64,000 nt of DNA from Nageia nagi (lineage: Eukaryota; Pinophyta): positions 35,650,001 to 35,714,000 of the forward strand of contig JBITNC010000002.1 in assembly GCA_050084985.1 (NCBI GenBank). The letters run 5' to 3'. The notes beneath the pieces are model-generated. The model worked only from the letters and a program-made list of their open reading frames with translations, did no database searches and had not been told where the DNA came from. The translations under genes and the position numbers were made by a program. Positions 11,916-29,019 of the stretch are shown here, piece after piece (the first letter of the stretch is position 1; each line of letters begins with the position of its first letter).

Positions 11916-11927
11916 ATTAAGGGGGAG
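11916..11927 (+). other. Polypurine tract of the inner element
   Basis: ATTAAGGGGGAG directly precedes the 3' LTR start at 11,928. It is the plus-strand primer type usual for Copia-like elements. Confidence 0.85.
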
Positions 11928-12535
11928 TGTTAGAACTATAATGTTATTTAGGGTGTTGTTTAATTAATATGTTTCAGCATGTTAAGAATCACCTAAAATT
12001 GTTTATTAGGTGATAATAAGGTTCATGCATGGTGGGTGGAATAGTATTCTCCACTCAATTTAAAATAGTATTTGTTAGGTGGAATAGTGTCTCCACTAAC
12101 AATTAAATGTAATTTTATATTGCAACTTAAGGTTAACTAACCAATTATGGTTAGGTTAGTTAACTACCTAAGGTTAGTTTTCAGTCCTATAAAAGGAACT
12201 CATATTATGAAGATTTGTAATAAAAAATGAGTAGTGGATAGAAATATGGTTGTAAGGATGTTAATATAGATCTTTGTTAGTATGATCTTAAGCATGCAAG
12301 TTATGCTTCATGCTAAGGAGATTCATGGTTGAGATCCATGAGAGTGTACATTGTTTGAGAGTATAGTGAAAAGGAGACCTAAAGTGGAGTACTCCATGAG
12401 ATGGAGGAACCACTCTACATCTTGTGTTACTATGTGAGAATGCTTCTTGTGTTCTTAGTTTTAGACTGATTGATTGCTATATTACATGGAGGTCCTGCAA
12501 GTGTTCTTGGGTTATGGAATCCTTTAATTCCATCA
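11928..12535 (+). repeat. 3' LTR of the inner element
   Basis: It is colinear with 4136-4743 at about 95% identity by eye and is followed by the ATAAT duplication (12,536-12,540). Confidence 0.93.
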
Positions 12536-12540
12536 ATAAT

Positions 12541-13325
12541 GGATCTTGGAAATATACTTGGTGGAATCTCTTTTGGAATGGCCACAAGACTAGAAAGGAG
12601 AAGGTAATAGATGGAATGTTTCAAATGGAAGAGCATGTGAAAAATTCAAAGCTAAAAAAAGAGATGTTTGTTACTGATTCTCATCATCCTATGGTGAGAA
12701 ATTCAGATTTGGGAGATGAGACACTTGTTGCTGATTTTCATCATTCTATGATGGGAATTGATTTTGGGAGGTATGTGTCTAATTATGAAATTTGTATGAT
12801 TTTTGACAACAACACATTATTTGAGCATCCTACTAAATTGCATCTAGTTTCAAAGAAGGACATCCACCCTCTAAAACACCATGTGAGCTTCTATAATGTA
12901 TAATTCTAATTTTTGCATGAGTTTTGCATCTAGTTTTAGAGAAGGACATGAAGGATCAAACCTATTTTACACAAGACCAGGCTTGTCCACTCTCATCTTG
13001 AAGATATTTGAAGAATTTGGACAGTTTAGGGGCACACTTGAGGAGATTAGATGGCACATTATCCCCACATCTTCTCTTGGCATCATTGTTTGGTATCAAG
13101 ATAGTAAACTTGAGAGTTTTGATGGCATTCTCCTCACCCATACCTGTTCTTAACATCATGGATACTTGGTAGAAGAAGGCACCACCTTGGTATGATGAAT
13201 CTTTAATCAAAGTAGCGCAATGACAATATAATGAGCATTCCTTGAAATCCATTTGGATCATCATAGTTGGATTCATATTGAGGACTTCGAGATGTATGTT
13301 GTCATTGCTCGAGGATAAGAAATGT
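12541..13325 (+). other. Outer-element 3' internal region
   Basis: The interrupted outer-element sequence resumes here. A plus-strand reading (12,541-12,903 and 12,896-13,153) includes the near-repeated peptide patterns DSHHPMV and DFHHSMM, but no family I recognise. The minus ORF 12,962-13,390 runs across the PPT and LTR start and is not credible as a gene. Confidence 0.45.
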
Positions 13326-13339
13326 GATGAGGGCGGACT
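13326..13339 (+). other. Polypurine tract of the outer element
   Basis: GATGAGGGCGGACT abuts the first base of the 3' LTR, the expected plus-strand primer position. Confidence 0.8.
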
Positions 13340-14332
13340 TGTAATGCCCCCAATTTTGAGAAACCTTTTTAAAGGCATAACTTCTATCATAAGTCTTGGA
13401 TCACAAATTTATCTTTGAGAATGGATGGAGAATCTTCTGCCAATCATTTTGACAGGTCACATGACATGGTTCCATCAAAAAATGAGAGAGATATAGACTT
13501 TTAAAATTCGCCCAAGAAACTAGGATTCTAATATCTTGGCCAAGGAAAAGTCATCTAGAAGAAAGTTTTTTTTTATTTCAAATTGGCCAAGAGTTTAATT
13601 ATCGGTGATTTCAAGGTAAAAGAACTTATAAAAGGAGGAAAGATTCACCACTTGAGCATCATCATAATTTGGAATTTGATCATGGATTATCTTAGAGTTG
13701 GGGTTGCTCCCCTCTCTTCCTTCTAAGGACTAGGGTTGCTCCTTGGCCTAAAAGTGGCATATATGTAATTACATTCACTTGGAGAGCTTGCACCAACCTT
13801 GGAAGATCTTTTAACCCTAGTGTTAGGATCTTGGAGCCATCTTGAGACTCGTGCCAACCTTGGGAGCCATCTTGGGTCTTGTACCAACCTTTAGGAGTCT
13901 TGGTTGAGCTTTGTCCTAAAACTTGTTATAGGCTTGTTACAACCCTATACTTATTCTTGGTCATTATTATTGATATTCGATTGTTATATTGCTCTCATAT
14001 CACTTTTTGAATGTGAATGAATGTTCTTCTATTACTATTGTACTATTATCATTCGTTGTGCATGAGGATGTATGCAGATTAGAGTATTTTGGAGGCGTAG
14101 CACTATTATATTACATATTTGCAATTGTGCCCTAGTTTGGTTGATTTCACATATTGTATGAGCTTCATCACTACTATATAACAGATCTGGTTATAATTTT
14201 CATAATTCAATCTTGAATGTATGTTTGGATGTTGGTTGAGCATTTAGAGTTATGCCCTAATTTGTGAATGAATGCAAAATTGTGTTGAGTAATTATGCAT
14301 GTTTAGCATAAGCCCTAGAAGGGTACATTACA
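13340..14332 (+). repeat. 3' LTR of the outer element
   Basis: It starts TGTAATGCCCCC, ends GGTACATTACA and is followed by the AGACC duplication. It matches 834-1832 throughout. Confidence 0.92.
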
Positions 14333-14337
14333 AGACC

Positions 14338-16110
14338 ATACTTTTAAAATGAATTAAATGTTAGAACATTACAATTCAAAGTTGCTTGAAATGAGCCCTA
14401 TCAATAGATTGTAGATTGAAAACCCAAGGTATCATTGCATACTCAATGGAATGCATATATAATTAAAGTGAATGAAGCTTCCAAAATTCCCACTCATCAC
14501 AATGTTGCATTTTTTTCTTATCAACAAATGAGGTGGTCAATTTGTAACTACTTATCAACAAATCAAATCCATATTAAACTTCATGGTTCTTTTTACATTT
14601 ATATCCTTTGAGAGACTTATAAAAGAACATTTGTTTATATTGTTGTCACTCTCATTGCATGAATGCAATCCTTTTGCATGAAGAATTCATATACTAAATG
14701 CATTTTTACCATGTACAATACTTTCTTTTGAGCCATTAGATATTAATTGCTTTGGAAAGCGCTCAAGTGCATATTCAATCTATTAAGCATAGTTGCAAGA
14801 AATGAGAAACGTGAAACGCAACGACAACGGCAACGCAACGAGAAACATTAAAAGTTACGTATAAGAAACGTTTTTATTTTTATAATAAATTTTATATCTA
14901 TATTCAATATATTAATAAAATTTCGTGCTTTCTGTTGTTTATGGAGGACTGGATGTTCTTACCTATGCCTCTACACATTATGACAAGTGCTCATCTAATT
15001 TTTAATTATCCATCTACTTACCGATTTTGTAGACAATGTGTTTATTTAATGTGTATTAACTTATTTTGCATATAAAATAAATGAACATGTATAGTGAAAA
15101 TAGACATTCAACCCTCTTGTACAGATTTTTATACCGATTTGACATTATTTCTTCTTATCGTCCATAAGATCTTTGGTTGGATGACTGGTATTTATGTTGA
15201 GCTCTCATCTACATCTCATTGAATGACTTTATAGTATCAAACATTTGGAGTTCCACACACTCATAAGATCAACTTTTTACATCATCATTAATGATCTCAT
15301 CTTCAAATTTATCAGCTCACATTGCACCAAGGACATGGCACGATTCATATTTCACTTGGTGAAGCTCAGATCTTTTTTTAGATTCAACAATCCATGAGTA
15401 TTTCAACAACTCATGCTACACTTCCTAGATAGATTTTTTTGTCAAAATCAACACATGGGTCCTTGAATTGTGTGCCTGTAACAAAGCTTTTCAACATTGT
15501 AATAACAATCGTGTGTTTGGCTGCACACAGATTCTTAAATTTTTTAATTACTGGATTCAATTTCCAAAACCTATTTATAGTTTTTCCAGATTGTTGGAGT
15601 TCTACCTCATAATTCCTGCTGCTACGGGGTGAAACTCCACTCATAAGATCAACTTATTACATCATCATTAATAAATTTATCAGCTCACAGTGAGTATGTA
15701 ATTGGGATAGCTTTTCTCATTCACGGTGAAACATAGAACCAAAATTAAATTGCATTTAATGTGGGATTATATATTTGCCTAGCAACTTGCAAGAAATTCT
15801 AAAACACAGCAAAATTCTAGTTGCTAACTAGTAATATCAAGAGATGAATGACTCTTATTAGCATGATTGTGGCTGTTTTCATACAATAAAACATGGAGCC
15901 TAGCAATCATGCTGCTTTTTCATTGTTCCACAACAAAATTTATTCTCCGCTTTTGCAGGTCCCTTCAAAATTCTAAGGAATCTTGAGTGGCACTGCAAAT
16001 TTCATTAGACTTTGGCAAGTGAAATTGAAATTCAATATTTAGACATAGAGCTAATATGCTCATATAATGGTTTGAAAGGTTCAGAGACTCTGCAAGAAAC
16101 AGAATCGACA
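14338..16110. other. Intergenic region downstream of the glycerol kinase gene
   Basis: No gene is recognised. A minus ORF (15,411-15,644, 77 codons) has no known motif. Near 14,800-14,870 there is an unusual run of AACG/GAAACG words. A ~60-bp direct repeat (CACTCATAAGATCAACTT core) occurs at about 15,257-15,325 and 15,637-15,691 around that ORF. AATAAA on the minus strand at 15,939-15,944 (about 170 bp past the kinase stop) is a reasonable polyadenylation signal for the gene. Confidence 0.5.
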
Positions 16111-21220
<5,110 letters not shown>

Positions 21221-21287
21221 TCTTGTCAGGTTGACATATTCATCAGCCTGCTCTGTAGATTAACCGTGGTCCAAGTCACCATCTCGT

Positions 21288-21293
21288 TTGACC
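21288..21293 (+). promoter_or_regulatory. W-box-like element upstream of glycerol kinase
   Basis: TTGACC is a WRKY-binding core about 175 bp upstream of the start codon. It fits the known pathogen response of the Arabidopsis orthologue NHO1, but a six-base match can be chance. Confidence 0.3.
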
Positions 21294-21499
21294 TTATCTA
21301 TTTGATTATTAATAGTAAATACGCTTATCTAGTAAAGTATGAATAACTCTGTATGGCATGTGGACCATCCAAAATCAAGGCCATGGATAGATATTAGTTT
21401 AGATATCATTGGATATGCTCCTTAATCCATGGGATGGATTGGATTATTTGGATAATACGTTGTCTAAATAATATGTGACATTAATACTCTGGTGGAGTT

Positions 21500-22010
21500 A
21501 ATAGATTTGGACAAAATTATGTGTTTAAATTTTTTTAAGAGGGTGCATTTATTAAGTTCCTTGTATGATTGAGAAAGGTTTTAGTTGTAATAAAGAACAA
21601 GGTTGTCTTGTAAATTGTTATAAACTTAAAATAATCTACCAAGTCACCTAAATCAATTTATACACTGTTCTTTTAAATAAATTATAAAGAATAATGTAGA
21701 GATATTTTTATTTATTTTTTAACATTTACCAATATACTAGGCTAATAAAGTATGTGATATGCCAGTTTCCTGAATTTATGCGTGTTGGTTTGTTTGAAAG
21801 GGGTTGGGTGTTTGTCCAATGATATCTGCCTGTATTTGACAATAGCGACAATTATGCATTGTTATCCTCAACACTCTTTGGCTTATCTAACCATGGGAGG
21901 TGATTTATGGACATTTAAGACTTTTTCTACTTCAGTTTTTGGGTGTTGAACCTATGTTGACAATAAATATTATTAAAGATATGGTAGATTTTATTGGAGG
22001 GTAAGCAGCT
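21500..22010. repeat. Segmental duplication, unit A copy 1
   Basis: It is colinear with 23,235-23,900. Shared landmarks include GAGAAAGGTT(T/A)TAGTTGTAA, GGGGTTGGGTGTTTGTCCAA and GCGACAATTATGCATTGTTA. It is non-coding. Confidence 0.85.
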
Positions 22011-22224
22011 CTAGGGTTAATTATGTTTATGTTATTTTTAGAAAAATTAAGGTAAAAAAAAGGTAAATTATATTAACGTTCAGTCAAAATCAATTGATCT
22101 ATAGGATGGATAGTTGTAGTAGATTATTACATAGCATGTATGTCTCGTACTAGGAATAGGACACAAAATACAGGTCGCAACAAGGTCAACACATGATCAA
22201 CTCAACCAACAATCAAATTTATAA

Positions 22225-23230
22225 TAATATAAAAATATATACTTCATTATTTATAGACATATAAAATTATAGTTTTATTATTTTATTTAATAATTTTTAT
22301 ATGATTTTTTATATGTAAGGGAGTTGGAGAGGGGTAGCTAAAAACTCTCAAGCGGATAGTGAGAGGTCCTGCAAGTTCAATAGTCCCTCCTTACATGCAA
22401 GTAGATATGTAACATATGGTGGGTGCCAATTCCCCGCACAAACTTGTAACTCATAAAAAAATTGTTTATTCATTAGAGTTTTGAAATTGTAAATTATTAA
22501 TTAAAAAATCAAATGATGATATTTAACATTATTTTTTATATTTAATTTTAACCTTTAAATATTTAACCTTGAAAATTGGTATATCACTCTCAAAAATTTC
22601 TATCAGATTGTTATAGTATTTTATAAATATTACATTAGTTCTTTCCTGCTTAAATTCAAATTTTTGAAAAGGATAAAAGAGGTAAAGATTTATTATATTG
22701 ATATGTTAATATAAATACCTAAGAATCTAATTATCCTTAGTTCAACACCATCTTAGTATATGTATCAAATATATGAAAGCATGTTTAAAGAAGGTTGATG
22801 TCTTAGTATCATCATCTAATCTTTGACATCCCACTTTGATCTTGAATTTTCATTTCTACAATTCTATTATTGTATTGATTTGTTACATTATTTTATCTTC
22901 AATCCAAGATACTTTCTATTTTTGTTATTTAATGAGGTCTTACTACCATGGAGGAGAGTTAATCCATAGAAGAAGGTCCCTCTTCTCGTGACAACTTCCT
23001 CTCTCTATACCCATCATTACTAACATTTAAACTATATTTATGCATAGTTTTAAGATTTTTTTTTAATAAACAATAATAATTTTATCCATGATTTCATTAG
23101 ACTCTTTTCATTAAATATAAATTCTAATATCAAATTTTTCATCAAATTAATTAAGTTTATGCTATACTCCTTGTAAGGATAATTTAAGTAAGACTTTGGT
23201 ATTAACTTCATAAGAATAATTTAAACACAT
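22225..23230. repeat. Segmental duplication, unit B copy 1
   Basis: It is colinear with 24,148-25,261 and 33,705-34,815. Landmarks are TTATTATATTGATAT, CATCATCTAATCTTTGACAT and TACCATGGAGGAG. Only this copy carries an extra ~140 bp at about 22,313-22,460. Confidence 0.85.
22313..22460. other. Extra segment in B1 with imperfect inverted ends
   Basis: It is absent from B2 and B3 at the same place. It starts ATGTAAGGGAG and contains CTCCTTACAT about 70 bp later, near reverse complements, followed by a second hairpin-prone GGGTGCCAATTCCCCGCAC. It may be a small foldback insertion. Confidence 0.4.
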
Positions 23231-23234
23231 AACA

Positions 23235-23900
23235 AAATGATGTATTTAAATTTTTTTAACACGTACATTTATTAAATTTTTTGTAAGATTGAGAAAGGTT
23301 ATAGTTGTAATAAAGAACAAGGTTGACTTGTAAAATGTTATAAACTTATATTAAAAAAAATGTTAGATTTAAGATGGACGCTCTACCAACCTAAATCATT
23401 TTACTCACTCTATCCTTTTAGATAAATTATAAAGATTAATGTCAAAATATTTTAATTTATTTTTAACATTTACCAATACACTAGGTTAATAAAGTATGTG
23501 AATCGTCATTTGTTATTTTCATGAATTTTTGGGTATTGGTTTGACTTTAAAATGACACAGGGGTTGGGTGTTTGTCCAACAATATCTACTTGTATTTGAC
23601 AATGGCGACAATTATGCATTGTTATCCTCAACACCCTTAGACTTGCCGCTCATCTAATCATGTACGGTGATTGATGGACATTGAACACTCTTCTACTTAA
23701 GTTTTTGTGTGTGGAACCCATAAATATTATTAAAGGCATGGTAAGTTTTAGTGGAGGGTGGTTAACTATGTTTATGCTATTTTTAGATAAATTAGTGATC
23801 ATTGTTAAGGTAATTACTTTTGATATAACTTTTTATATATTAAGAAATGTTGAGAGATATTATTCTTTGAGATATTTATTTTAGATATAGCAAATAGTTA
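23235..23900. repeat. Segmental duplication, unit A copy 2
   Basis: This is the second copy of unit A (see 21,500-22,010), longer by small insertions. The plus ORF 23,681-23,884 lies in it, is not open in copy 1 and is not called as a gene. Confidence 0.85.
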
Positions 23901-24147
23901 CATAGTTGAATTCTAATTAATTTTATTTTATAATTTGAAATTTATTAAACATTTCATTTATATATAAAAAATATTTATTAAAATTAATATAGTCGATTTT
24001 GTATTCAAATTTTAATAAAATTAAAATAGTTGATCAAATATTTATGATCGAACAAATGACATGACATTTTGGCTCTCCACTCTCACCCCCTTGGCTGCCA
24101 TTGTAGCTATGCCTCTTGACGTAATAATGATACTAACAAATGGATTT

Positions 24148-25266
24148 ATGACAATAAAATAATATAAAAATATATATTTAATTATTTATAGGCATAAAAA
24201 ATTATGGTATTATTATTTTATTTGATGATTTTTATATGATTTTTTTAAATTGGTTTATTTATTATAGTTTTGAAATTATAAATTATTAATTAAATTATCA
24301 AATGAAGATATTTAACATTATTTTTAATATTTGATTTCAATCTTTAAATATTTTATCTTGAAAAATGGTATATCACTTTAAAAAATTACTATCATGTTCT
24401 TGAACATTGTTATAGTATTTTATGAATATTATATTATTTCTTTCCTGCTTAAATTCAATTTTTTGAAAATGATAAAAGAGGTAAAAACTTATTATATTGA
24501 TATATTAATATAAATACCTAAGAATCCAATTTATCCTTAGTCTAAAACCATCTTAGCACATGTATCAAATATAAGAAAATATGTTTAAAGAAGGTTGATG
24601 TCTCAGTTTCATCATCTAATCTTTGACATCCCAGTTTGATCTTGACTTTTCATTACCTTGTTTTGATCTTGAATTTTCATTTCTACAATTCTATTATTTT
24701 ATTGATTTGTTACATGATATTATCTTCCATCTAAGGCACTCTCTATTTTTGTTACTTAATAAGGTCTTAGTACCATGGAGGAGGAACATCCATTGAATAA
24801 GGTCCATCTTCTTGTGAGAACTTCCTCCCTATACACCCACCATTACTAGCACTTAAACTATATTGCATGCATAGTTTTAAGATTTTTTTTTTGAATAAAC
24901 AATAATAATTTAATCCATTGTTTCATTAGACTCTTTCCGTTAAATATAAATTCTAATGTCAAAATTTCCATCAAGTTAATTAAGTTTATGCTATACTCCT
25001 TGTAAGGATAGTTTAAGTACGGTCTTAATATTGACCTCATAAGAATAGTTTAACAACACACATATAATCTCCCTTCAAAATTGAGCAATTATGTTTCATT
25101 AGATTGGAGATACATTCATGATATTAAGCCTTTAGAATACCCTTATGTTGAGATTAAGTTTGTTTATGATTTTAACATCTAACCATTTCACTTAAGTGTT
25201 ATTTTCATAATGTAATTATATTCATTTCCATAACATTTCCCTGAAGTGTTTGCACATATTCATTAC
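24148..25266. repeat. Segmental duplication, unit B copy 2 (left part)
   Basis: It matches B1 and B3. It breaks off at the ATTAC duplication (25,262-25,266) where a Copia element inserted, and continues at 33,648-33,704. Confidence 0.88.
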
Positions 25267-25767
25267 TGAAGGAATAAGCTCACAAGTCTAATTCCTAATT
25301 ACCCAAGATCACTTGAGGACTATTTCAAATCCTTAAGAATTAAGAACACACAAATTCAAAAAAGCATTCACACAATATGACACCAATATAAAGTGGTTTC
25401 ACCAACCACGGAAGTACATCCACTAACTAAAATCTTTCTTATTCACAAAGACCACTCTCTTAAAAAACCTCTTTCTTCTTCTCCTAACACTAATCCTAGA
25501 GCATAACTTTGCTTCAACTTTTTGGTGTGTAATCTCAAGAGGAGAGTCTTCTATTTATAGGCCAAAATCTTCCCTTGGATCACCCTTTTAACTATTATAT
25601 AAAGACATGACATGCTTCATTATTTTACCCAAGAGGAATTCTCATGAGGAGTGTAGGATAATTTACATTATTGTATTCGCTTAAATACCTAAGGTATCTA
25701 GGGATACCTTTAAGTATTGGTGAATTTATAAGAAAAACCTTACAATAATGCATTATACATTCCAACA
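25267..25767 (-). repeat. 3' LTR of Copia 1
   Basis: 501 bp, matching 33,181-33,642 colinearly. The minus-strand sequence contains TATAAATAGAAGACTC, a likely TATA region. Confidence 0.92.
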
Positions 25768-25779
25768 CTCCCCCTTAAT
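25768..25779 (-). other. Polypurine tract of Copia 1
   Basis: Minus-strand ATTAAGGGGGAG abuts the LTR start. Confidence 0.85.
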
Positions 25780-26619
25780 ACAATATTGGGATAGAGTGAA
25801 GAAGAGAGAATAAAGAGAGTCCTCTTCCATACAAATACAATTGAAGATGAAAACTTTTACATTTTTGAGAAGTAAGCATGATCTTAGTTTGAGACTTATT
25901 ACTGTACCATTATGACAAATGCTTTACAATACAATCATTAGTTGCAATTGGTTTCAATGTACATAAAGTAGTCATCGAACTAAAAGTTAACATGTTGAGC
26001 TTACATGAGCTTGCATACTTGAAGTAAGTAACTTGCACTATCAAGAAGAATTCTACAAGCTATAGGTAGCTCAAAAAATAAGATTAGTTAAATGCATCAT
26101 ATACACAATCATATCAACAAGGATAAATAAATCAAGCAATGCCATCCATAAACTGATCAATGGTGCATTATAATTCATCATGAAGATGCTAAGCTAATTC
26201 TCATAGTCACATATTGTATACAAAATATGTGTTAATTATCATCACAAATAGAGCATACAAAATGCATATATGAATTCCTCACACATGGATAATTGAATAG
26301 TGCCAAAAGACACATAGAAGTTCCTCACATATACATAATTAAAAAGTACAAAAAAGATCCATCCTACACAAATAGGAATTCTCCCACATGGATAATTGAA
26401 TAGTGCGAATGATGTTTAATCATATGCTCAAGGTGTATAAATAGTTCATCAATCAAGGAGAACTAGCCAAACAGCACACACAAATCAATACTATATAGCT
26501 ACAAATTCTCCTAGGGGTGAAGTTATCTTTACACATGAACTCAATACAAGAATTCAAAATTCAATCCCCCTTGAGGGTAATTTCACCAACATGATAGAAT
26601 CCTTGAGCTTGCAAAATTG

Positions 26620-27020
26620 AGCTTTAGAAAAGGGGCATAGTGAACAAATTAACTAAGTTTAGGGTGGATGGACAATATTGCAAGTGTATGATGTCATCCA
26701 GAATGTTCTGCCTAATGAAGTGTGCTTAGATTTCAATGTATTTTGTTCTTTGATGGAAAACATGATTCTTATCTAAAGAAATAGCTGACTGATTATTTGA
26801 AGAAATATTAGATGAGTGAGCTTACTCGTACCTAATTTATTTTAGAAGATGCTTAAGCCAAATAACTTCTTAGACTACAACAAACATGGCTTGGTATTCA
26901 ATGAATGTTATGGAAAGAAAAATAGTAGTCTGATTCTTGAAATCCCAAGAGATAGCACTTGAATCAATGTTAATCATATCTATAGAGGTTGATTTCTTAT
27001 CATGTTTATCTCCCCCATAG
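26620..27020 (-). pseudogene. Copia RNase H domain, decayed
   Basis: The minus-strand reading gives AISWDFKNQT, NNQSAISLDKNHVFHQRTKY and IEI.AHFIR, the hallmark Copia RNase H strings with the catalytic-site segment DNQSA changed to NNQSA. Stops interrupt the frame. It lies downstream of RT, as usual for Ty1/Copia. Confidence 0.8.
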
Positions 27021-27339
27021 TCAAAATATGAGAACCCTAAGAGAACAAATTAGAACAACTTGGAATACTTGAGAGCAAGATCTTTCATTCTTGCAACATA
27101 CCTCAATATTTGCTTAAGTACAAAATTGAGGTGCTCAAGATACAATTTTTAAATAAATTGTACCATAAAATTTATTACAAAGATAATATATAGACTAGAG
27201 ATAGTCAAATATAGTAGATTGCTAATTAATTACCCATAAAAAGTAGCATTTGTCAGCTGAAAGTTGGAGCTAAGAATCAAAGTGATTCCAAGAAAGATTG
27301 GGATCATCTAGCATATTTACACTCCTCCATTAAAAAATT

Positions 27340-27960
27340 CTAAAAAATATTTGATATATACTTAGATTGATTAAGGTAAGTACAATCATTATAGTGGTAC
27401 ATTTGCATACCAATATAGTAGTGCAAGAGACCAATATCATTGATTTTATAAGTTGCCTTAAGTTTGGATATGCACTCTTGTATGATTTCATCATTATTCC
27501 TAGTGATTAAAAGATCATCCATGTAAAATATAATCAAGATCAAGTCTTTTCTATGATTGAGAACATATATATCAGAGTCATAGAACCACTTGGAGAACCC
27601 AATATCCTCAAATAACTTGAAATCTTCTTGTACCAAGTCCATATAATGACTTTTTTAGCTCGCATACAAAGGACTCTTTTCCTTCCATAACAAACCCTTA
27701 TAGTTGATTCATATAGATCTTCACATATAAATCACCATTGAGAAACACAATTTTTACATCAAGTTGAAACACCTTCAACATATGAGTTGCTGAAAGAACA
27801 AGAATTATCTTGAAAGTGTGCATCTTTTCCATGAGAGAAAAGGTTTTCTAATAATCAAATTTGTATTTCTACACGAAATCTTTAGCCACTAACCTTGCCT
27901 TGTATTTTTCAATATCCCCAATTAAATTGTACTTGACCTTATAGATCGACTTATTTCTAA
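27340..27960 (-). pseudogene. Copia reverse transcriptase, decayed
   Basis: The open part 27,340-27,642 contains FYMDDLLIT, the catalytic YxDD box, and ends near QSKYISNI. Upstream in shifted frames are KVFQLDVKIVFLNGDL and CELKKSLYGL, the conserved palm segments of Copia RT. Frameshifts near 27,650 and stops upstream prevent a full-length product. Confidence 0.88.
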
Positions 27961-28344
27961 TCATATTCCTCTCATTTCGATAAGAAATCAAGTCCCAAGT
28001 TTTTTTCATAAGTGCTTCATACTCCACTTTCATGACTTCCATCCAATACTTGTGCTTTGAAGCTTCCTTGAATGATGAGGGCTTATTTTTTTTTATAAAT
28101 TTTGAAAAATTAGGATTTATTCAAGGTCATACTTCTTATTATCTTTTGTGTTGAAGAAGTTTTCTCCAAAGGTGACTTACCTACACTAACATCAAACTAG
28201 ATAGGTGCAACATAAAATTCATCAAGATCATCTAAGCCCTAATAGGAAGCAAATTCCTCAGGAAGTTCATTGAACTTAACATCCCTTAAGATGAACACTA
28301 CTCTAGAGAAAGGAGAGTAGAGTTTGTAGCCTCTATGCTGACTA

Positions 28345-29010
28345 TTATAACCCATAAAGATACATATTTTTAAATCTCTTGTCTAACATATTTATTTTCC
28401 CAAAAATAATAAAGGCATAGGCATCATAAACAAAGAATATAAAGTGATCTATGTTAGGTTTCTTTCTTGTCCATGCTTCATATGGGGATTTTCCTTCAAT
28501 TGATTTCATAAGATACTTATTCAGGATGTAGATCATAATGCTTACAGATTCACCCCATAAGAAACTAAGGAGATTTTCCAACATGCACGTAGTCATTTCT
28601 TGAATGGTCATATTCTTTCTTTTAATAATACTATTTTTCTAAGGGATGTAAGGAATCATGAAATGCCTCTTGATTATATATTTGGCACAATATTCATTGA
28701 ATTCATTTTTATTATACTCACCCCCATTGTTAGATCTCAATATCTTGATCTTGAAGCTAGTATGATTTTCAACTAAGGCTTTGAAATCTTAGAACTTGTC
28801 AAAGGTTTGATCCTTGTGCTTGAGTAGATAACCAAATTTCATACTACTAAATTTTTAAATGAATATCAAGTTATAATAAGCTCCTCAAAGAGACTTAGTA
28901 TAAAATGAACCCATCATATTTAAATGCACAAGCTAGAGAGGTTTTGTTTCCCTTATTGCCTTATCTTTCTCAAATTTATACCTTTGCACTTATAAGACAA
29001 CAAAAGAATT
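28345..29010 (-). pseudogene. Copia integrase, decayed, catalytic acids replaced
   Basis: It reads KFEKDKAIRETKPL (end of the zinc-finger linker), HLNMMGSF, KHKDQTFDKF, ILRSNNGGEYNKNEF, then the open stretch 28,345-28,611 with LSFLWGES, LNKYLMKSIEGKSPYEAW and KKPNIDHF. In the family the second catalytic acid is Asp in SDNGGEY; here it is Asn. The Glu of the QQNGVAERKN block is Lys here (IIKRKN). Stops are present as well. Confidence 0.85.
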
Positions 29011-29019
29011 TGATTATCC

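Larger units (their letters stand above)
4136..12535 (+). mobile_element. Inner nested non-autonomous LTR retrotransposon
   Basis: Two 608-bp LTRs (4136-4743 and 11,928-12,535) start TGTTAGAACTATAAT and end TTAATTCCA(C/T)CA. The 5-bp sequence ATAAT lies immediately before the first and after the second (4131-4135 and 12,536-12,540), which fixes the insertion inside the outer element. The PBS starts two bases after the left LTR, and a Copia-like PPT (AAGGGGGAG) precedes the right one. By eye the LTRs differ at roughly 30 of 608 positions. The 7.2 kb interior has no gag or pol motif I can identify; it holds minisatellites, hairpins and scattered broken ORFs. It is probably non-autonomous and mobilised by another element. 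Confidence 0.92.
834..14332 (+). mobile_element. Outer non-autonomous LTR retrotransposon carrying a PDS5-like fragment
   Basis: Two direct repeats of about 1 kb (834-1832 and 13,340-14,332) bound this element. They run from TGTAATG (TATAATG in the left copy) to CATTACA, so the ends are themselves inverted. The flanks carry an identical 5-bp duplication, AGACC, at 829-833 and 14,333-14,337. A PBS resembling the complement of the initiator Met-tRNA 3' end follows the left LTR after one base, and a purine-rich tract precedes the right LTR. Orientation is therefore plus. I find no gag, protease, RT, RNase H or integrase motif in its own internal sequence (1833-4135 and 12,541-13,339), so I call it non-autonomous and LARD-like. 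It contains a younger nested element at 4136-12,535. The LTR copies differ much more than those of the inner element, which fits greater age. Confidence 0.9.

Noticed and set aside
12962-13390. 142-codon minus-strand ORF
   Set aside because: It crosses the outer element's PPT and 3' LTR boundary and reads antisense to element sequence; no motif.
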